Assembly: GCA_019914995.1 (NCBI GenBank)
Contig: CM034144.1
Span: 1,002,001 to 1,066,000, forward strand
DNA: 64,000 nt
Origin: Acanthochlamys bracteata
Taxonomy: Eukaryota > Streptophyta > Magnoliopsida > Pandanales > Velloziaceae
Reading direction: 5' to 3'
Shown here: piece by piece, positions 21,977 to 34,681 of the stretch
How positions within the stretch are numbered: position 1 is the stretch's first letter
Layout: each line of letters starts with the position of its first letter
The notes under the pieces: generated by a model
Told to the model about the DNA's origin: nothing
The model's database searches: none
Seen by the model: the letters and a program-made list of their open reading frames with translations, nothing else
Program-made: the position numbers and the translations under genes

Positions 21977-24900
21977 TCAACTGTTGGCGGTTGTAGCAAC
22001 ATACTGATTAAACGCAAACGGCCATGATCTTCGGCTGCTCTCTCCTTGAGACGCTGATCTTGAGCATCGAACAAGGGATGGGCTTGTTTCAGGAGGTCCC
22101 ATGCAGAGAGTGGTGTTGAGTTTCATCGAGGGAAATCTTTGGCAGCTTAGGGAACGGAAGGAAGACGAACCAAGAGGTGGGATTTTGGTGCAACTGAAGT
22201 CTGGCTTGCATAATTGAGTCTCGAACGGGTTCTCTGGCTTTTCAGAGCCGACTGAAGGACATGTGGTGCAGAAAGATAGCGATAGGCTTGTTCGAGGCAA
22301 CTCTCTGATTGGGCTTGTTCCTGGGAGCCTACCAAAGGAGATGATAGCGTTACGGCAGAGAGGGCAAGGTATCGAGCCCGGAGGTCCAGGTGTGATTGTC
22401 GAGTTGCTGTTGGTGGAGCAGAGATATAAGGCACATCTGGTGCAGAACTCGTGACCACAACCTACAAACCCGAAGCAAACTATATCTATTGAGAATTATG
22501 TTTCATAAATTTATGAATGCCTTCAAGAACTATGTACTGTTCCATACATGATCCTAATATGCAAACCTTGTAATGGAGTACTTGTAATTTTAAGTCTTTA
22601 TGGAACAGAATTCGAACAATTGTTTACCTTCTGCTGCTACAGTGCATCTCCTTTCCAAACACACAGCGCATGGATCGATTGCAGGTGACTGGATTGCATC
22701 TCTCCATCCACATTCTCTAAAACACAGTAAAAGCATCCCAGAAATCAGTACTATAATACCCACACACTAGAATAGAGTATAATGATAAACGCAAGCTGCA
22801 CCCGGAATGGACCACAAAAGAACAGGAGTCTAAAGTAAGCAACTCATTGTTGTTTACTTGCCACAACCAAAACATCAATAGATATTTGTTACTTGCCACA
22901 ATCAAAATATAAATAGTTATTTGTTAATCATCACAATGTTTTAATTTCTTTCAAATAATGACAGGAAGCAGGCTATAACTTGAAAACAGGAAATAAGCAG
23001 AAGCTTTTTTAATGATAGTTCATCTGAAAAAGAAAAAAACAGAAGCAAATGCAAAAAGACGATGACCGAGAGAATCAATTAACACTATCTAAGATATGAA
23101 CAGTATACACTACCCAAAGAAATATTCAGTGAGCTTACCTCGCAATTCTTAGAATACTCCCGAGCGGAAGAGATAGATACGGGGAAGGAGGAATCTCCAA
23201 TTGGCCTTCAGGTTTTTTACTCAATATACCCTCAAGCCAATTTCTATGCCAAGAACGTGCGACCATCAAGGGAGTCCAACTTCAAACACAAGGAATAAGA
23301 AAATTTAGTGCTCCGTTGACGAGGTGCTCATTCAGAAACATAAGTTGAAGGTCATGAATTATCGCTGAAACAACTCAGCAAAGAAGAAAATGTCCAATAA
23401 CAATAATGAGATTATATGAGACTTGTCCAATGCTCAGTACAAATTTCTCTATCCTTTCCTCCCTTTAACTGATAAAATAAAAAAACAAATGTCCATTCAT
23501 CCCTCCAGCAGTTCACCTAGATGAATGATTGAGCGTAAACCAAGAAAAAGTGAAGCAGGCTTAATATTATGTTCACAAATTTACTTTCCACCACTTCATC
23601 CTAAAACAACAAGCTCATAGAAAACTGAAGATATGCTGGAAACACAACCCCAACTTCCAACTTTATTGCTACAGCAATTGTAATTGCTCAACATAGCTAA
23701 TCTTTCTTTGTCTTCACACACACTTTTCTCTAGGTAGATCTTGACGAGCCACTCAAAACCACAATCTTTTAGCACATAAATTAACAAGCACTCCTTTTAG
23801 CTATCTTATAGCAAAAATCTTTTTGTGGTAACACTAATTTCATTTTTCAAGCCATAATAGCATAATCTGTAAGACAGCTGTAGAAACTAAAATCAAGAAT
23901 CTGATGCTAAGTTCCTACCTTGACAAAAGTAGCTGTCATTGACTTTCTGTTTTTGCTAGCAACTAGAAACATGGATAAAGTTTTCAAACTTCAAACTATA
24001 AAGGTACTTTGACCCAAAAACTGTATAGAAATTTTATCAACATTCTAGACACCAGTCAATGTGAAAGATGCAAATAATAATTGATCAAATACATACCCAT
24101 TGGCATTTTCAGCAGTCAAGTTGGCTCCTCTAGCAATAAGAACCTAAATGTTTTTTTTTAAAATGAAGTGTAAGTAACAATTTCTTGGAAAACAATGACC
24201 AAGTCCCAAATCGAACTAACATACTTGGCAACAGGCTGCATTTCCGCCACAAGCAGAATAATGAAGGGCTGTGCTTCCAGCACCTGCAAAATAAAAAAAT
24301 GAGGTTTAGGCAAACTGGACACGAAACACTGGCCATATGCTGATGCACCATGCAACATGAGAAGATGCAATAATTTGATAGATATGCAGAGCAATTTAGT
24401 TGGTTGAAGCTGCAGTAGACAATTCTTAAAGCAATGCCGCTCAACCCAGACAATTAGCTGGAATAAGCAGTTACGATTTGGTTGGCATGAGCAACATGCC
24501 ATCGGTGATGTCTCCCATGGAGGATATTGAAATTTGCATTCACAGTTTTTTAAAAAGGCATTCAAAATTATACTAAGTTGGAGCATAAGCCATCACTTAG
24601 ATCCAATACAATGCAAGGCTGACAGGCAGACTACCTATTAGATCAATGGTTGTCCCATCTTCCACAGTAACCTCAGAAACAGAAGCTCCCAAATCCAATA
24701 ACAACTGCACAGTCTCAGGATGTCCATTCAATGCTGCCATATGAAGTGCAGTGATGCCTCCATCTGCTTTCTTATTAACTATGCTTGCTAGAACACTGTG
24801 AATCACAAATAACAAGATATAACATCCATGCAACCTATTCTAAACCAAATTTCTAATAAGGAACAAGTATTAACTTACCTGTCATCAAAGTCCTCTGCAC

Positions 24901-25717
24901 ACTCTTTATTTGTAGATTGACCAATATTCCAAAAGTCAGGTGAGCTAGGAACATAATAAGCAAGAAGGAGGCGAATGCAACGTGTATGCCCATTCAAAGC
25001 AGCAAAGTGTAGAGCAGTTCCACCATTCAGATAATCTGTTTTGTGAATCTGGAAGTCGAAAAGAAGAATGATAAATATAATACAAAGTAATAAGCACGAA
25101 ATATGTAAAAATCATTAATCAGTAAGGACCTACATTGGCTTTGAATAGCATCAAAATCTGAACAACCTCCCAGTGACCATAGTGACAAGCTTGCATTAGA
25201 GCAGTCTGTCATTGACAATTCAGAAACAAGTACTTCAAATGCCGATCACAACTCTATACTAACTCTTATGAAGGAAAGTGCAAATTTTTATTCTACAGGA
25301 CAAACTCAGCAATGTAATATGAATTATGTCTCCTGCTAAATGAAGTATCTCACCTGCCCCCTAATGTTCCGGAGATTAATGTCAACACCAGATTCAAGCA
25401 ACAACGAGACAATCTACGACAACAAAATTGCAATGTTAAAAAACAAACAACTCGTTCCTTGACATGTTAATTCGCAATTACAAGCAATCAACATTAAAAG
25501 CAAACATTTATAAGAACACTACCTCATGGTGGCCTTGTGCCGAGGAGTAATGCAGCGGGGAATTTCGTATGCCGAATGTCGAGTACCGGACGAGCCGGGG
25601 ATTGTACTCCAATAATGCCTTAGCCTCTTGGAGATCACCGTCCCTTGCGGCTGATACTAACCGCTCGCCGGAGGCCGAGCAACCAAATGAATTCCCCATC
25701 AAACTCAAAAGCCCCAT
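21977..25717 (-). CDS. XBAT32: ankyrin-repeat RING E3 ubiquitin ligase, XBAT32 type
   Basis: Ten exons: 25523-25717, 25354-25413, 25134-25205, 24879-25048, 24635-24795, 24225-24283, 24097-24143, 23139-23279, 22628-22716 and 21977-22461, giving 492 residues. The N-terminus ([20 protein letters not shown]) is characteristic of the XBAT32 group. Ankyrin repeats span about 10-250 ([63 protein letters not shown]). A C3HC4 RING finger runs from CAVC (318-321) through CGHEFC (333-338) to CPLC (364-367), followed by a serine-rich tail. XBAT32 in Arabidopsis ubiquitinates ACC synthases, lowering ethylene and permitting lateral root formation. All splice phases agree and the key RING residues are present, so the gene appears functional. 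Confidence 0.95.
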
Positions 25718-27900
25718 TCTCCACCAAATTAAATCCAGAAAATAACAAATCTAGCAAAGAATGCGCTCAAAAACAGAAATAATCCATTTTGGTAGAAAGC
25801 TATGATAGATCAAATCGATCAAATGTCGAACAATCAATTGCCTCAACCATTTTCAGAACCCAAATTCCCAACATAAGAAAAAATAATATAATTAAAAAGA
25901 ACCCAAAATTAAATTTTTAACACAGAGTTCGCTGGTTGTCCACAAATTTTATCAGATTCAAGCAAAATAAACAGAACCCACGTCCTACAGTCGCATCTTT
26001 GGGTGTTATAATTGAAAGCCCAGCTTGGATTTCATCCCCAAAGAAAAGAATCATTTCTTTCACATGGCTTTAGGTAGCCAAAAAAAAAACAAAAACAGAA
26101 TTGAAACAAGATAGGGACAGAGAGAAGACAATCAAGAAAGACAAGGAAAAAATAAATCAAAAGATTTGTCAAAGAACAGGGAAGAGAATGAATGTTTGAA
26201 TATGTAAATTCAACAACTTAACAACTTAAGAAAACTAAAAAATTGTAGCTAGAGATAAAAACTTAAGGATAGATTGGAATGCAACAACTGGTTAAAATTG
26301 GTAAAAAAACAAAAAACATTTTTCTTTTAAGAATAATTTGAAGTCAATTGTTAAGTGGGCCTTGACATTTTGTCTTTCTCCAAAAAATTATTTAAAGATA
26401 AACTAAATTAGATTATAGACAATTTCATTATTGGCAAACGCCTATTAGGCCCTTATTGGGCTAAGAGTATTGGGCTTCTAACTTTTTATTTTAACCGTTG
26501 ATTTAAATTTTAAGAATTATACCATACAATTCATATGTTTAAATATAAACTGAAATTATTATATTTTTTTGATTCACTTTAAAACATAATTAAAATAGAA
26601 ATACTAAACTTCACTCTTAATTTATTTTTTAAATAATTTTATTTTTTATTTTTGCAAAACTAAATTAAATGCGTTTTGAAACACACCGTAATTTATTTAT
26701 TTGTCACAAGAAATATCAACTCTTTCTAATATATGTACTACACATTTAAGTAAATTGAAAATTTTTAAAATAACTAATTAGCAAGATGATTACTTGCTAA
26801 AAAGTTAAACAATATATTAATGAGAGTTTGTGTCTTGTTCATTTTCATCTACCAAATAATTTTTCTATGACTAATGAATCACATGGTAAGCAAAAGCTTA
26901 TCAAATATTTTTAGTTGATAATTTAATGGATTAGTTGCAAATTTGTGAAACTTCTGAAGTATTAGGTTTTGAAAAAGTTACTCAACATAACTTTTATTTT
27001 TTGTGACTTATAAATTAAAAAAGTAACTTATAAATTATTCATCCAAACACTTTTGTTTTACTATTTTCAACTTATTTTAACTTATAAGTTGAAATAAAGT
27101 CTATCCAAACTGCACCAAAATTAATTATCTGAATTTTATTAGAAGTTGCGTCACAAGTAAAACTTTTACCAAATTATTCTTTACATTCAAAAAAACATTT
27201 TTGATTATGAAATATATTTTTTTTTTTTGTATTTTTGCAATACATGCAGTATCAAAACTTTAAAAGTATAAAAAATTTGTATGTAGTAATTCTTTTTTTG
27301 AGAAAATTTTAAGTTCTTTTATAAAAAATTTATAATTTTTATTTCAGAAAAATTTTGTTTCATAAGTTTTTTTTAAAAATATCTTTTTATATTTAGTTTT
27401 TTAACAATTCAAACTTTTACTTATCTTTTAGAAATTTATTTTATACTAAGTGGATATTGAGTTAGTAAGAATTATCTTACTAAAATTTAGGCCTTAATAA
27501 TTATTACCTAATAATAATGGTCTAAGGCTTTCCCATCTTTTAAGGCACAATTAGTGAGTGAGATTAGAATCCTATGGAACACTGAGCTTTTTTGTTATTC
27601 AATTCCCTTGTTTTATGCATCACACTTTTGAATCAATCCTTCTCATCTCAGCTTTACTAGCTTCTATTCTTCCACAAACAAGAAAAATTAAACATATAAT
27701 AACAAAAAGACAACAACTTCACTTGCATACAAAAATCTTTTAATGATGAAGATTTTAATGGGTTTGTTTGCATAGGGAAAGCTGCAATTAAATTTTATGA
27801 AGTTTTTCAGAAGTCAAACAATAGAAGAAATTGAAGTGGATTCATGATCTAATTAGTAATTACTACACTTCATAATAGTTAGTAGATAACAAATCTCTTC
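25718..27900. other. XBAT32 promoter/5' UTR and AT-rich spacer
   Basis: The first few hundred bases above 25717 are expected to be XBAT32 leader and promoter. The remainder (about 26270-27900) is AT-rich without a supported gene. A 61-codon open frame at 27558-27743 shows no domain. Confidence 0.4.
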
Positions 27901-28504
27901 ATTTTTGTTTTCTTTTGCTTTTATTTAATTTTGGTAGTTGTCTCATGTCTGCTTTTGCTTTCTTTCTCTTTTATGTCGCTCCAAGCAATTTATTTCTCAA
28001 CCATTCCATTTATTTCTTGCTTCTTTCCTTCTTCTCTCTTCAATCATTCACTCCAATTCTTGTTTCAAATTTTTTTCTTTGGGTTTAATTTTTCTTTTTG
28101 ATATCACCATTAGAAGCAATTCAAGAAAATTCAAGAAACAAAGAGTTCTCTTTAATTCCTATTTGCAAATCAAGATCTGGCGAGTTTCTGATGAGGATTC
28201 TCTCCTGTTCTATCTTCAAAAATCTTCAACCTTTTTGAGAAAGTTCTAATCTTTCCAAAAGATTTCATTTCACTTCTCTCCTGTTTCTAATGAAAAGTTG
28301 CAATCTTTTTTCAGATAATCCACTCAAATCCTACCTCAAATCTCCACTTGTTCATAAAAGTCTTTATGTTTCCATGAAGTACTGCTTCGTTTCTTTCTTT
28401 CTCTGAGAAAGATATCAAAAGTTTCAATCTTTTTCTGGTAATTTCACTCAAAGTTTCAATCTTTCCCTAACACCCTGTTTCTTTTCTATGCATACAATCA
28501 AGGA
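27901..28504 (+). promoter_or_regulatory. pyrimidine-rich 5' leader/promoter of the ATL gene
   Basis: A CT-rich region directly upstream of the ATL start, typical of long plant 5' UTRs. It contains imperfect repeats of a GTTTCAATCTTT..TCACTCAAA unit at about 28297-28335, 28420-28450 and 28451-28466. An upstream open frame (ATG at 28290, stop at 28404-28406, 38 codons) would lie in the leader if transcription starts upstream of it. The transcription start cannot be read from sequence. Confidence 0.35.
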
Positions 28505-29938
28505 ATGGACCAAATCATCTCGGAAATAACAAAACATAACAACACAAACTTATTCACATCCCCTCCACCACCATTACCATTGCCAATTCCACCACCACCT
28601 CCTCCACCACTATCACTAGCAACCAGTATAGAAAACAGAATCAGCCCAACCATTTTTTTAATCATTGTAATCTTAGCAGTTATCTTTTTCATCTCTGGGC
28701 TTCTTCATCTTCTTGTCAGGTACCTTCTCAGACCCTCAAACAGAGAACCTGATGATTCAGAAAACCTCACTGCTTTACAAGGCCAACTTCAGCAACTGTT
28801 CCATCTCCATGATGCAGGTGTTGATCAATCTTTCATAGACACACTACCAATTTTCCTCTACAAAGCCATCATTGGTCTTAAAGATCCGTTCGATTGCGCG
28901 GTTTGTTTATGCGAATTTGAACCAGATGATAAGCTGAGATTGTTACCAAAGTGTTCTCATGCATTCCATCTTGAGTGCATTGATACTTGGTTACTGTCGC
29001 ACTCTACATGCCCTTTATGCAGAAGCAGTTTGTTACCTGAATTCTCTCCGACGAATAGTCCGTTAGTGTTTGTGCTTGAATCAGGTAGTGAAAGTTCAAG
29101 AGAGATTGCAGCTGATAGGAGTGATCATCAAGTAATGCATTCTGCGGATGAAGACTTTGTGCCACAGATTAACTTTGCTGCTGCCGCTGCAGATGCTCAA
29201 CAAAAGATTGCTGAAGGCAACAACACAACGCCGAAAACTGTTGATGAAGATGTATCAAAAGTAGTGCAAGTGAAGTTAGGCAAGTTCAAGAGTGCTGAAG
29301 TTGTTGACAGCTACAACAACAACAACAATGGTGAGAATGTTAGAGGTGAAGGAAGTAGTAGTGGAAATGTGAACGTTGATGAGAGAAGGTGTTTTTCAAT
29401 GGGAGCTTATGAATATGTAATGGATGAAAGTTCATTGCTTCATGTTGCAATCAAGCCTCAAAAGAAGAAGCCTAGCAATATCAAGAAACCCGGGCACCGT
29501 TCCGCCATGTCTGAATGTGATTGCCATTCTAAAAGAGAAGGTTTCAAAGGTTTCAATCCTACAAGAAATTCTCTATCTGGCAATGCTTGTAGCGGCAGCA
29601 GTTCTTCGAAGTTACAGAAGAGTTCTAAAGATAGCTACTCCATATCAAAAATTTGGCTACGGCAGAAGAAAGAAAGTTCAGTAGACGAGAATTATTCACG
29701 ACGCGCATTCTCATTCAGATTGCCGGTAATCCGTTCTCCGGCGACAGATGAAGGGAAGATGAATAGCACATTGTCAGAATTTGAAGGCAGCGAGTGTGGT
29801 GGAATTGATCTGGAAAACCAGAGTGTTGCAAGTTCTTCTGCAAGAATTGGATCAACTCCTTCGTTTTCTAGAAGAACATTGCTTTGGATTATTGGTAATG
29901 GAAGGCAAAACAACAGAGTTGGAAATCATCTTGTATAA
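28505..29938 (+). CDS. ATL13: RING-H2 finger ubiquitin ligase, ATL13 type
   Basis: Intronless gene for 477 residues, as is usual for ATL genes. Features in order: a proline-rich N-terminal segment (20-37); one transmembrane helix (about 48-70, ISPTIFLIIVILAVIFFISG); the GLD-like box GVDQSFIDTLP (105-115); and a RING-H2 finger with CAVC (131-134), CSHAFHLEC (150-158) and CPLC (169-172), containing the ATL-specific proline before the third pair and a W in DTWLLSHSTC. A long low-complexity tail follows with serine- and asparagine-rich parts. The FDCAVCLCEFEPDDKLRLLP block and the LTALQGQLQQLFHLHDAG stretch point to the ATL13/46/47 subgroup. ATL proteins are membrane-anchored E3 ligases; the specific substrate is unknown. 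On the plus strand, facing away from XBAT32. Confidence 0.93.
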   Translation: MDQIISEITKHNNTNLFTSPPPPLPLPIPPPPPPPLSLATSIENRISPTIFLIIVILAVIFFISGLLHLLVRYLLRPSNREPDDSENLTALQGQLQQLFHLHDAGVDQSFIDTLPIFLYKAIIGLKDPFDCAVCLCEFEPDDKLRLLPKCSHAFHLECIDTWLLSHSTCPLCRSSLLPEFSPTNSPLVFVLESGSESSREIAADRSDHQVMHSADEDFVPQINFAAAAADAQQKIAEGNNTTPKTVDEDVSKVVQVKLGKFKSAEVVDSYNNNNNGENVRGEGSSSGNVNVDERRCFSMGAYEYVMDESSLLHVAIKPQKKKPSNIKKPGHRSAMSECDCHSKREGFKGFNPTRNSLSGNACSGSSSSKLQKSSKDSYSISKIWLRQKKESSVDENYSRRAFSFRLPVIRSPATDEGKMNSTLSEFEGSECGGIDLENQSVASSSARIGSTPSFSRRTLLWIIGNGRQNNRVGNHLV

Positions 29939-30525
29939 CAAAAAATTTATTTTTTTTTCCAATTTTTAAGTTTTCTCCTCACATTTTGTACGAATTTTTT
30001 CTTCTTTTTCTTCTATTTATCAAAAATGTTTGATGAGTTTGTTCAAAAATACGTTTGCATAGCTCGCGTCGAAAGTTTCTTATAAAAGTTTCAAGATTTT
30101 CAATAATATAATTAACAACTATGCCAATTAACATTTTCATAGAATTTATTTAAAAATTCAATTCCCCGCATCTAAGGGATCTTTGTTAGCACTTCAAAAA
30201 GTTTTCAAAAAATTTTAATAACTTTTTTACAGTATTTAAAACTTTTGTAAAAATTCAAAAAATACAGATAAATTATTTTATTGTCTAATTTTATATTACA
30301 ATTATTTTGTTTACATAAAAATCAAATTTCTATTTAAAAATTTTTGAAAATAAATTTTGTTTATAAAAAAAACTTTTTTATTTTAAGCATCTCTCCAAAC
30401 TAGTTCTGAAGGATTCACCTTATTTTTAAAAGAGAGTTAGTACTACAACATCAAATACATAAATGTAGAATTAATGATAGAAAACTGCATATCTACCTAC
30501 CATATATCATATATCACATCTTATT
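29939..30525. other. ATL 3' flank and AT-rich repeat
   Basis: The first 100-150 bp should be the ATL 3' UTR. From about 30170 the sequence is AT-rich MITE-like (AGCACTTCAAAAAGTTTTC ... ) with no coding potential. Confidence 0.35.
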
Positions 30526-30820
30526 TAGAACGTGTTTCAAATACTTATAATTTTATTTTTTTATTATATTTTTGAGTTTTAAATAGTTTATATATTTTAA
30601 TTATACAAAAAATTCAGAATTTTACTTTCACGTACGAAACTTTAATTTTAATTTTTTTATTTACATATTTTTTAATATAATTATATTTTTTAATTTTTAA
30701 CATATTTTAAAAAATTATTAAAATATAAACACTAAATTTTACTTTCAGTTTATTTTTTAAAAAAATTTATTTTTTATTTTTACTTTTAGAAAAACTTAGT
30801 TATATTTAAAACACGCTCTT
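30526..30820. mobile_element. MITE, family A, copy 3
   Basis: Left end AGAACGTGTTTCAAAT, right end ATTTAAAACACGCTCT, an imperfect terminal inverted repeat about 295 bp apart. The interior aligns by eye with the 8.5 and 43.5 kb copies (ACGAAACTTTAATTTTAATT block). Confidence 0.6.
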
Positions 30821-33800
30821 AATATATTATAGTTGATTCATTCATTATCCCATTGAATTTTAATTAAAATCTCTTATGAAAATGAATTTTGTTGAAAATA
30901 AACTAAATTTATAATTTTTAAAAATAAATTCTATTTTTTAAATTAAAAAATAATAATAAGTAATAATAATAGTTTATGATATTTTAAAATTTTTTGTAGG
31001 TTATTCACAAACGCCACATTCTTTTGAAAGTTCAAATCTTTTAAAGTAGGGTTTGGTCTTGTTTCACTGTCATGCATTTGCTCTCTTCCAGTATTGAACA
31101 AATTATTATGTTCTTTCTCTTATTATAACAGCCTGTCTACTTATGACCATTCAATGAATGCAGAAATAAGAAATTTTTGGAAATATTTATTGAAAAATTT
31201 TTTTAAAAAAATTATTAGATATACAATTTTATAAAATTTTCAAATATAAAAAATATATATAATTATTTTATAAATTATATTTATTTTACAAATTAAAAAC
31301 TTTTTAAAAAATTTATGGATAATTCTTTTAAAGTTAAAAATAAATTTATTTGGATTGATAAGATGATCGGAATGGTTAGCTACTCTATCTGAAATTCGTT
31401 TTTAAAATTAAATTTATTAGAACTGGTTTGGATAAAAATAAATTAAAAATTATTTAGTGAGTTAGAAAGTAAACTATATTATAAACATAAATTTGAACTC
31501 AAAATAAAAATAAATTTTGTACACGCGGCTGTTTATACAGTTGGACAACGTGTTTGAGTTAGTCATGCACGTGTCATGGTAGATGTAATAATTCTGAATA
31601 GCGGGATTAGCAATTATTATGTATGATTATTTGGTTCATTCTATTTTAATATTTTGTTTTTTAGGTATTTATCATAACCATTGTGTTAATTTATATGTCA
31701 GTTAAGTGATTGCTCTTATAATTGTATAAGTTTTTCTTTTGAGTTTACATAAAATTATGTCTAAGTTTTGAAAAATTAGACACATTGAAATTGAGTTTAG
31801 AGATATTTTGGAATGCTTATTAAATTTCTAAATAAATATTTTAGAATTTTAAAAAATAAGTTTCTTTTAACAAATAATAAAACTAATTAATAATAATTTT
31901 AGAATTGTTTTGTTTTTAAAATGGTTTTAAAAATTTTTTAAAAACTTTATTAAAACATATATATTAAATAAAAAGTTGAAATAAAAAATTAAAAAAAAAA
32001 CTAGTCTTATTGCATTGGTCAAATTTGGACCTTAAATAGATTTAGGGTACTTTTTTATTTAGAAATAAATTTTTTAGAAGTGAATTCTTAAATAAATTAT
32101 TAGAAATAGTGTTATTAACAATAATATATTTTTTTATATTAAAATAAATTAAAAATGATTTTTATATTCTTTTTTAATAAAAAATAATTAAAAATAATCT
32201 TTTAATAAAAAATAATTTCTGTGCGTAAAAGAACACACTTTTGATTTAATTCTGGTCATGATTCAGATCCCGGTCAGGGGATGGACCGTGACATTAGAAA
32301 TGGTGCCCTGTAAATAGGGCAACTGAGATATCAACTCCTCGAACTCACCGGAGCTGTGGTGGGAAACATTCCATTTCAATTTTTTATTTTATAATTTTTA
32401 ATACATAATTTATAATATTTAAAAAATTTATTTAAAAATTTAGAAAATATAAAAAAATTTGTATAGTAAAATTTTTATTTTAAAAAACAAAAAGAGGAAG
32501 TGTAAAATTTTTAAAAATATAGAAAAATTCAACATAATAAAAATTAAAAATAATAAAAAATTTATTTTTCTAAAAAAATAAAAATATTTTTTATTTTAAA
32601 AAAATTTTATTTTATAAATATCTCGGAACGCCACGAGAACGTTGAAAAATACTTACAATAATTTTTTTAAAAGAAAAATTAGTTAAAACTTTTACGGTAG
32701 TAGTTTGATTTCTTTACTTCAAAATATAATAAAAATTAATATATATCAAAATGTTATAACTTACAATTTATTTTATATTTTTGAAATTTAAATAATTTAT
32801 AAAGAATTATACAAAGATTATTAAAAATAAATAATTAAAATAAAAATTTTGAAAATATTGATAAACTGCCAAACATGTCCTTAAAGAACTCTAATGGCCT
32901 ACCACATGTATGATGCAACTCTTCGTTGTCTTCTAATTCAGTACTAAGGAACAGTCCCACACTCTCCTTCTTGTTTTTTGTTAATTTGGCGAGTTTTATA
33001 ATATTGATGAAATAAAGTTTTTTAAAAAAATATTTTAAAAAATATTTTTTATTTTGAAAATATAAATATTATATATTTATACAATAAATAGGTTTTTTCT
33101 AATGTATAACGTAATTAAAAATTTATTAGTCTTTGACAGCTGCCAGAGCGTGTATGATTTTCAATTTCTATAACCGAACTTTTCAATTTTTTATTTTATA
33201 TTTTATAAATATTTAAAAAATTTATTTAAAAATTTAAAAAATATAAAAAAATTTTACGTAATAAATTTTTTATTATATATTTTTATTATTTTTTAAAAAT
33301 AAAAAAATAAAATTTATTTTTTTAAAAAATATAAAAATATTTTTTATTTTAGAAAAACTTCGTTCTATAAGCAACGCCAACTAACATTTAGAAGTCTTTA
33401 AATTTACAATTTATCTATATATTTAGATTTTTTCTAAATCTTTTTTGTAAACTTTGTAGTGAATTTTTTTTTGAAAGTGGTAAGCACTTTAAAAAAGACT
33501 CCAACATATGGAAGGAAAATGACATGAATCAATCATACGTCACATGAAACACCGTGATAGAGTTTAATAAAAACATAGTTAGTGCCTTAGTGGGTGATCA
33601 ATAAAATAATTATATCATTAGTGATATCTTATCTTATTATAATACAAATTAAATATGATACAATAAGATTAATGATTAATTGTCAATTAATACAAGACAG
33701 AGACAGGTTCAAATATATATATAAACAAACTACATAAAAGTTATAAGGAAAGATAACATAAGATTTGTGGGTCTACCTAAGATAACGTTTGCAATTACTT

Positions 33801-34681
33801 CTCACTAATTATTTCATGTTTTTTAAAATATTTTTTATTGTCGAAAAAATTTTCTACAATGTTTAAAATTTTATAAAAACTTTAGGAAAAAAAGAAAATT
33901 TTAATAATAAATTCATTATAAGTAAAATTTTCTTATTATTTTAAGCTTAGAGCAATAAGCTTATTTTTTTAAAAATCTCATTAAAAACATCTCATCTCTA
34001 AAAAGCATTAGTTTTTAAGCAATCTCAAACTACCCCTATTTCACATTAGGACATGGTTCAATGGCAAAAAACTTCAATTTTTTCTTTCACGATCTCTCCG
34101 CATCGAATTTTATTTTTATCAAATTTTTATTCTAAATTTTACTTCGCATATTTTAATTACCACTTTAAACTCTATATCTATTGAACTTCATTTCTCACCA
34201 AATTTTACTTTCATAAATTTATTTTACGAACTCATTTTCATATAATTAAAACACACCCTTGGCCACAAACAAATGCCAAATAAGATTCAAGCTTCATCGA
34301 TTTTTTATAAAAGAAAATTTTTGTGTCGAAGATGAGAAAAGTTTTTATGATGAAGTTGAAATTTTGAAGAAGTTCAATTTTCTTTCAGAATAAGGAAGTT
34401 TAATTTCTTTACAAACATCCTTTTGGTAGAAACATACTTGTAAAATTCACTTCCAGGATAAAATCATACATACATCTTCCTCCTGAGAGTTCGAGCCATT
34501 TCAAGCGCAAGGAGATGTAGTCAGTTCAATCCTGTCCAATGATGGATGTCTTCAAATTACTACAGATGTATCTCATGCTTCAGCTGGAAATATAACATTG
34601 ATTGACCCCATCTGCGCTAGCAGAGGAAATAAATTTTTGGGACCTAGTAAGGGTTGCTTTGCTACAGATTTGGAGTATGAA
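30821..34681. other. AT-rich intergenic region with worn repeats
   Basis: No gene supported over almost 4 kb. It is dominated by homopolymeric A/T tracts and degenerate MITE-like blocks (for example about 32370-32640, 33120-33375, 34050-34262). A GC-richer fragment at about 32255-32375, with a CAGGGGATGGACCGTGACA word, stands out and may be a transposon scrap. The last 150 bp or so before 34682 are probably YJU2 3' UTR. Confidence 0.4.

Noticed and set aside
24130..24586. Minus-strand frames of 107 and 142 codons
   Set aside because: They cross introns of XBAT32; only the spliced reading matches the ankyrin family.
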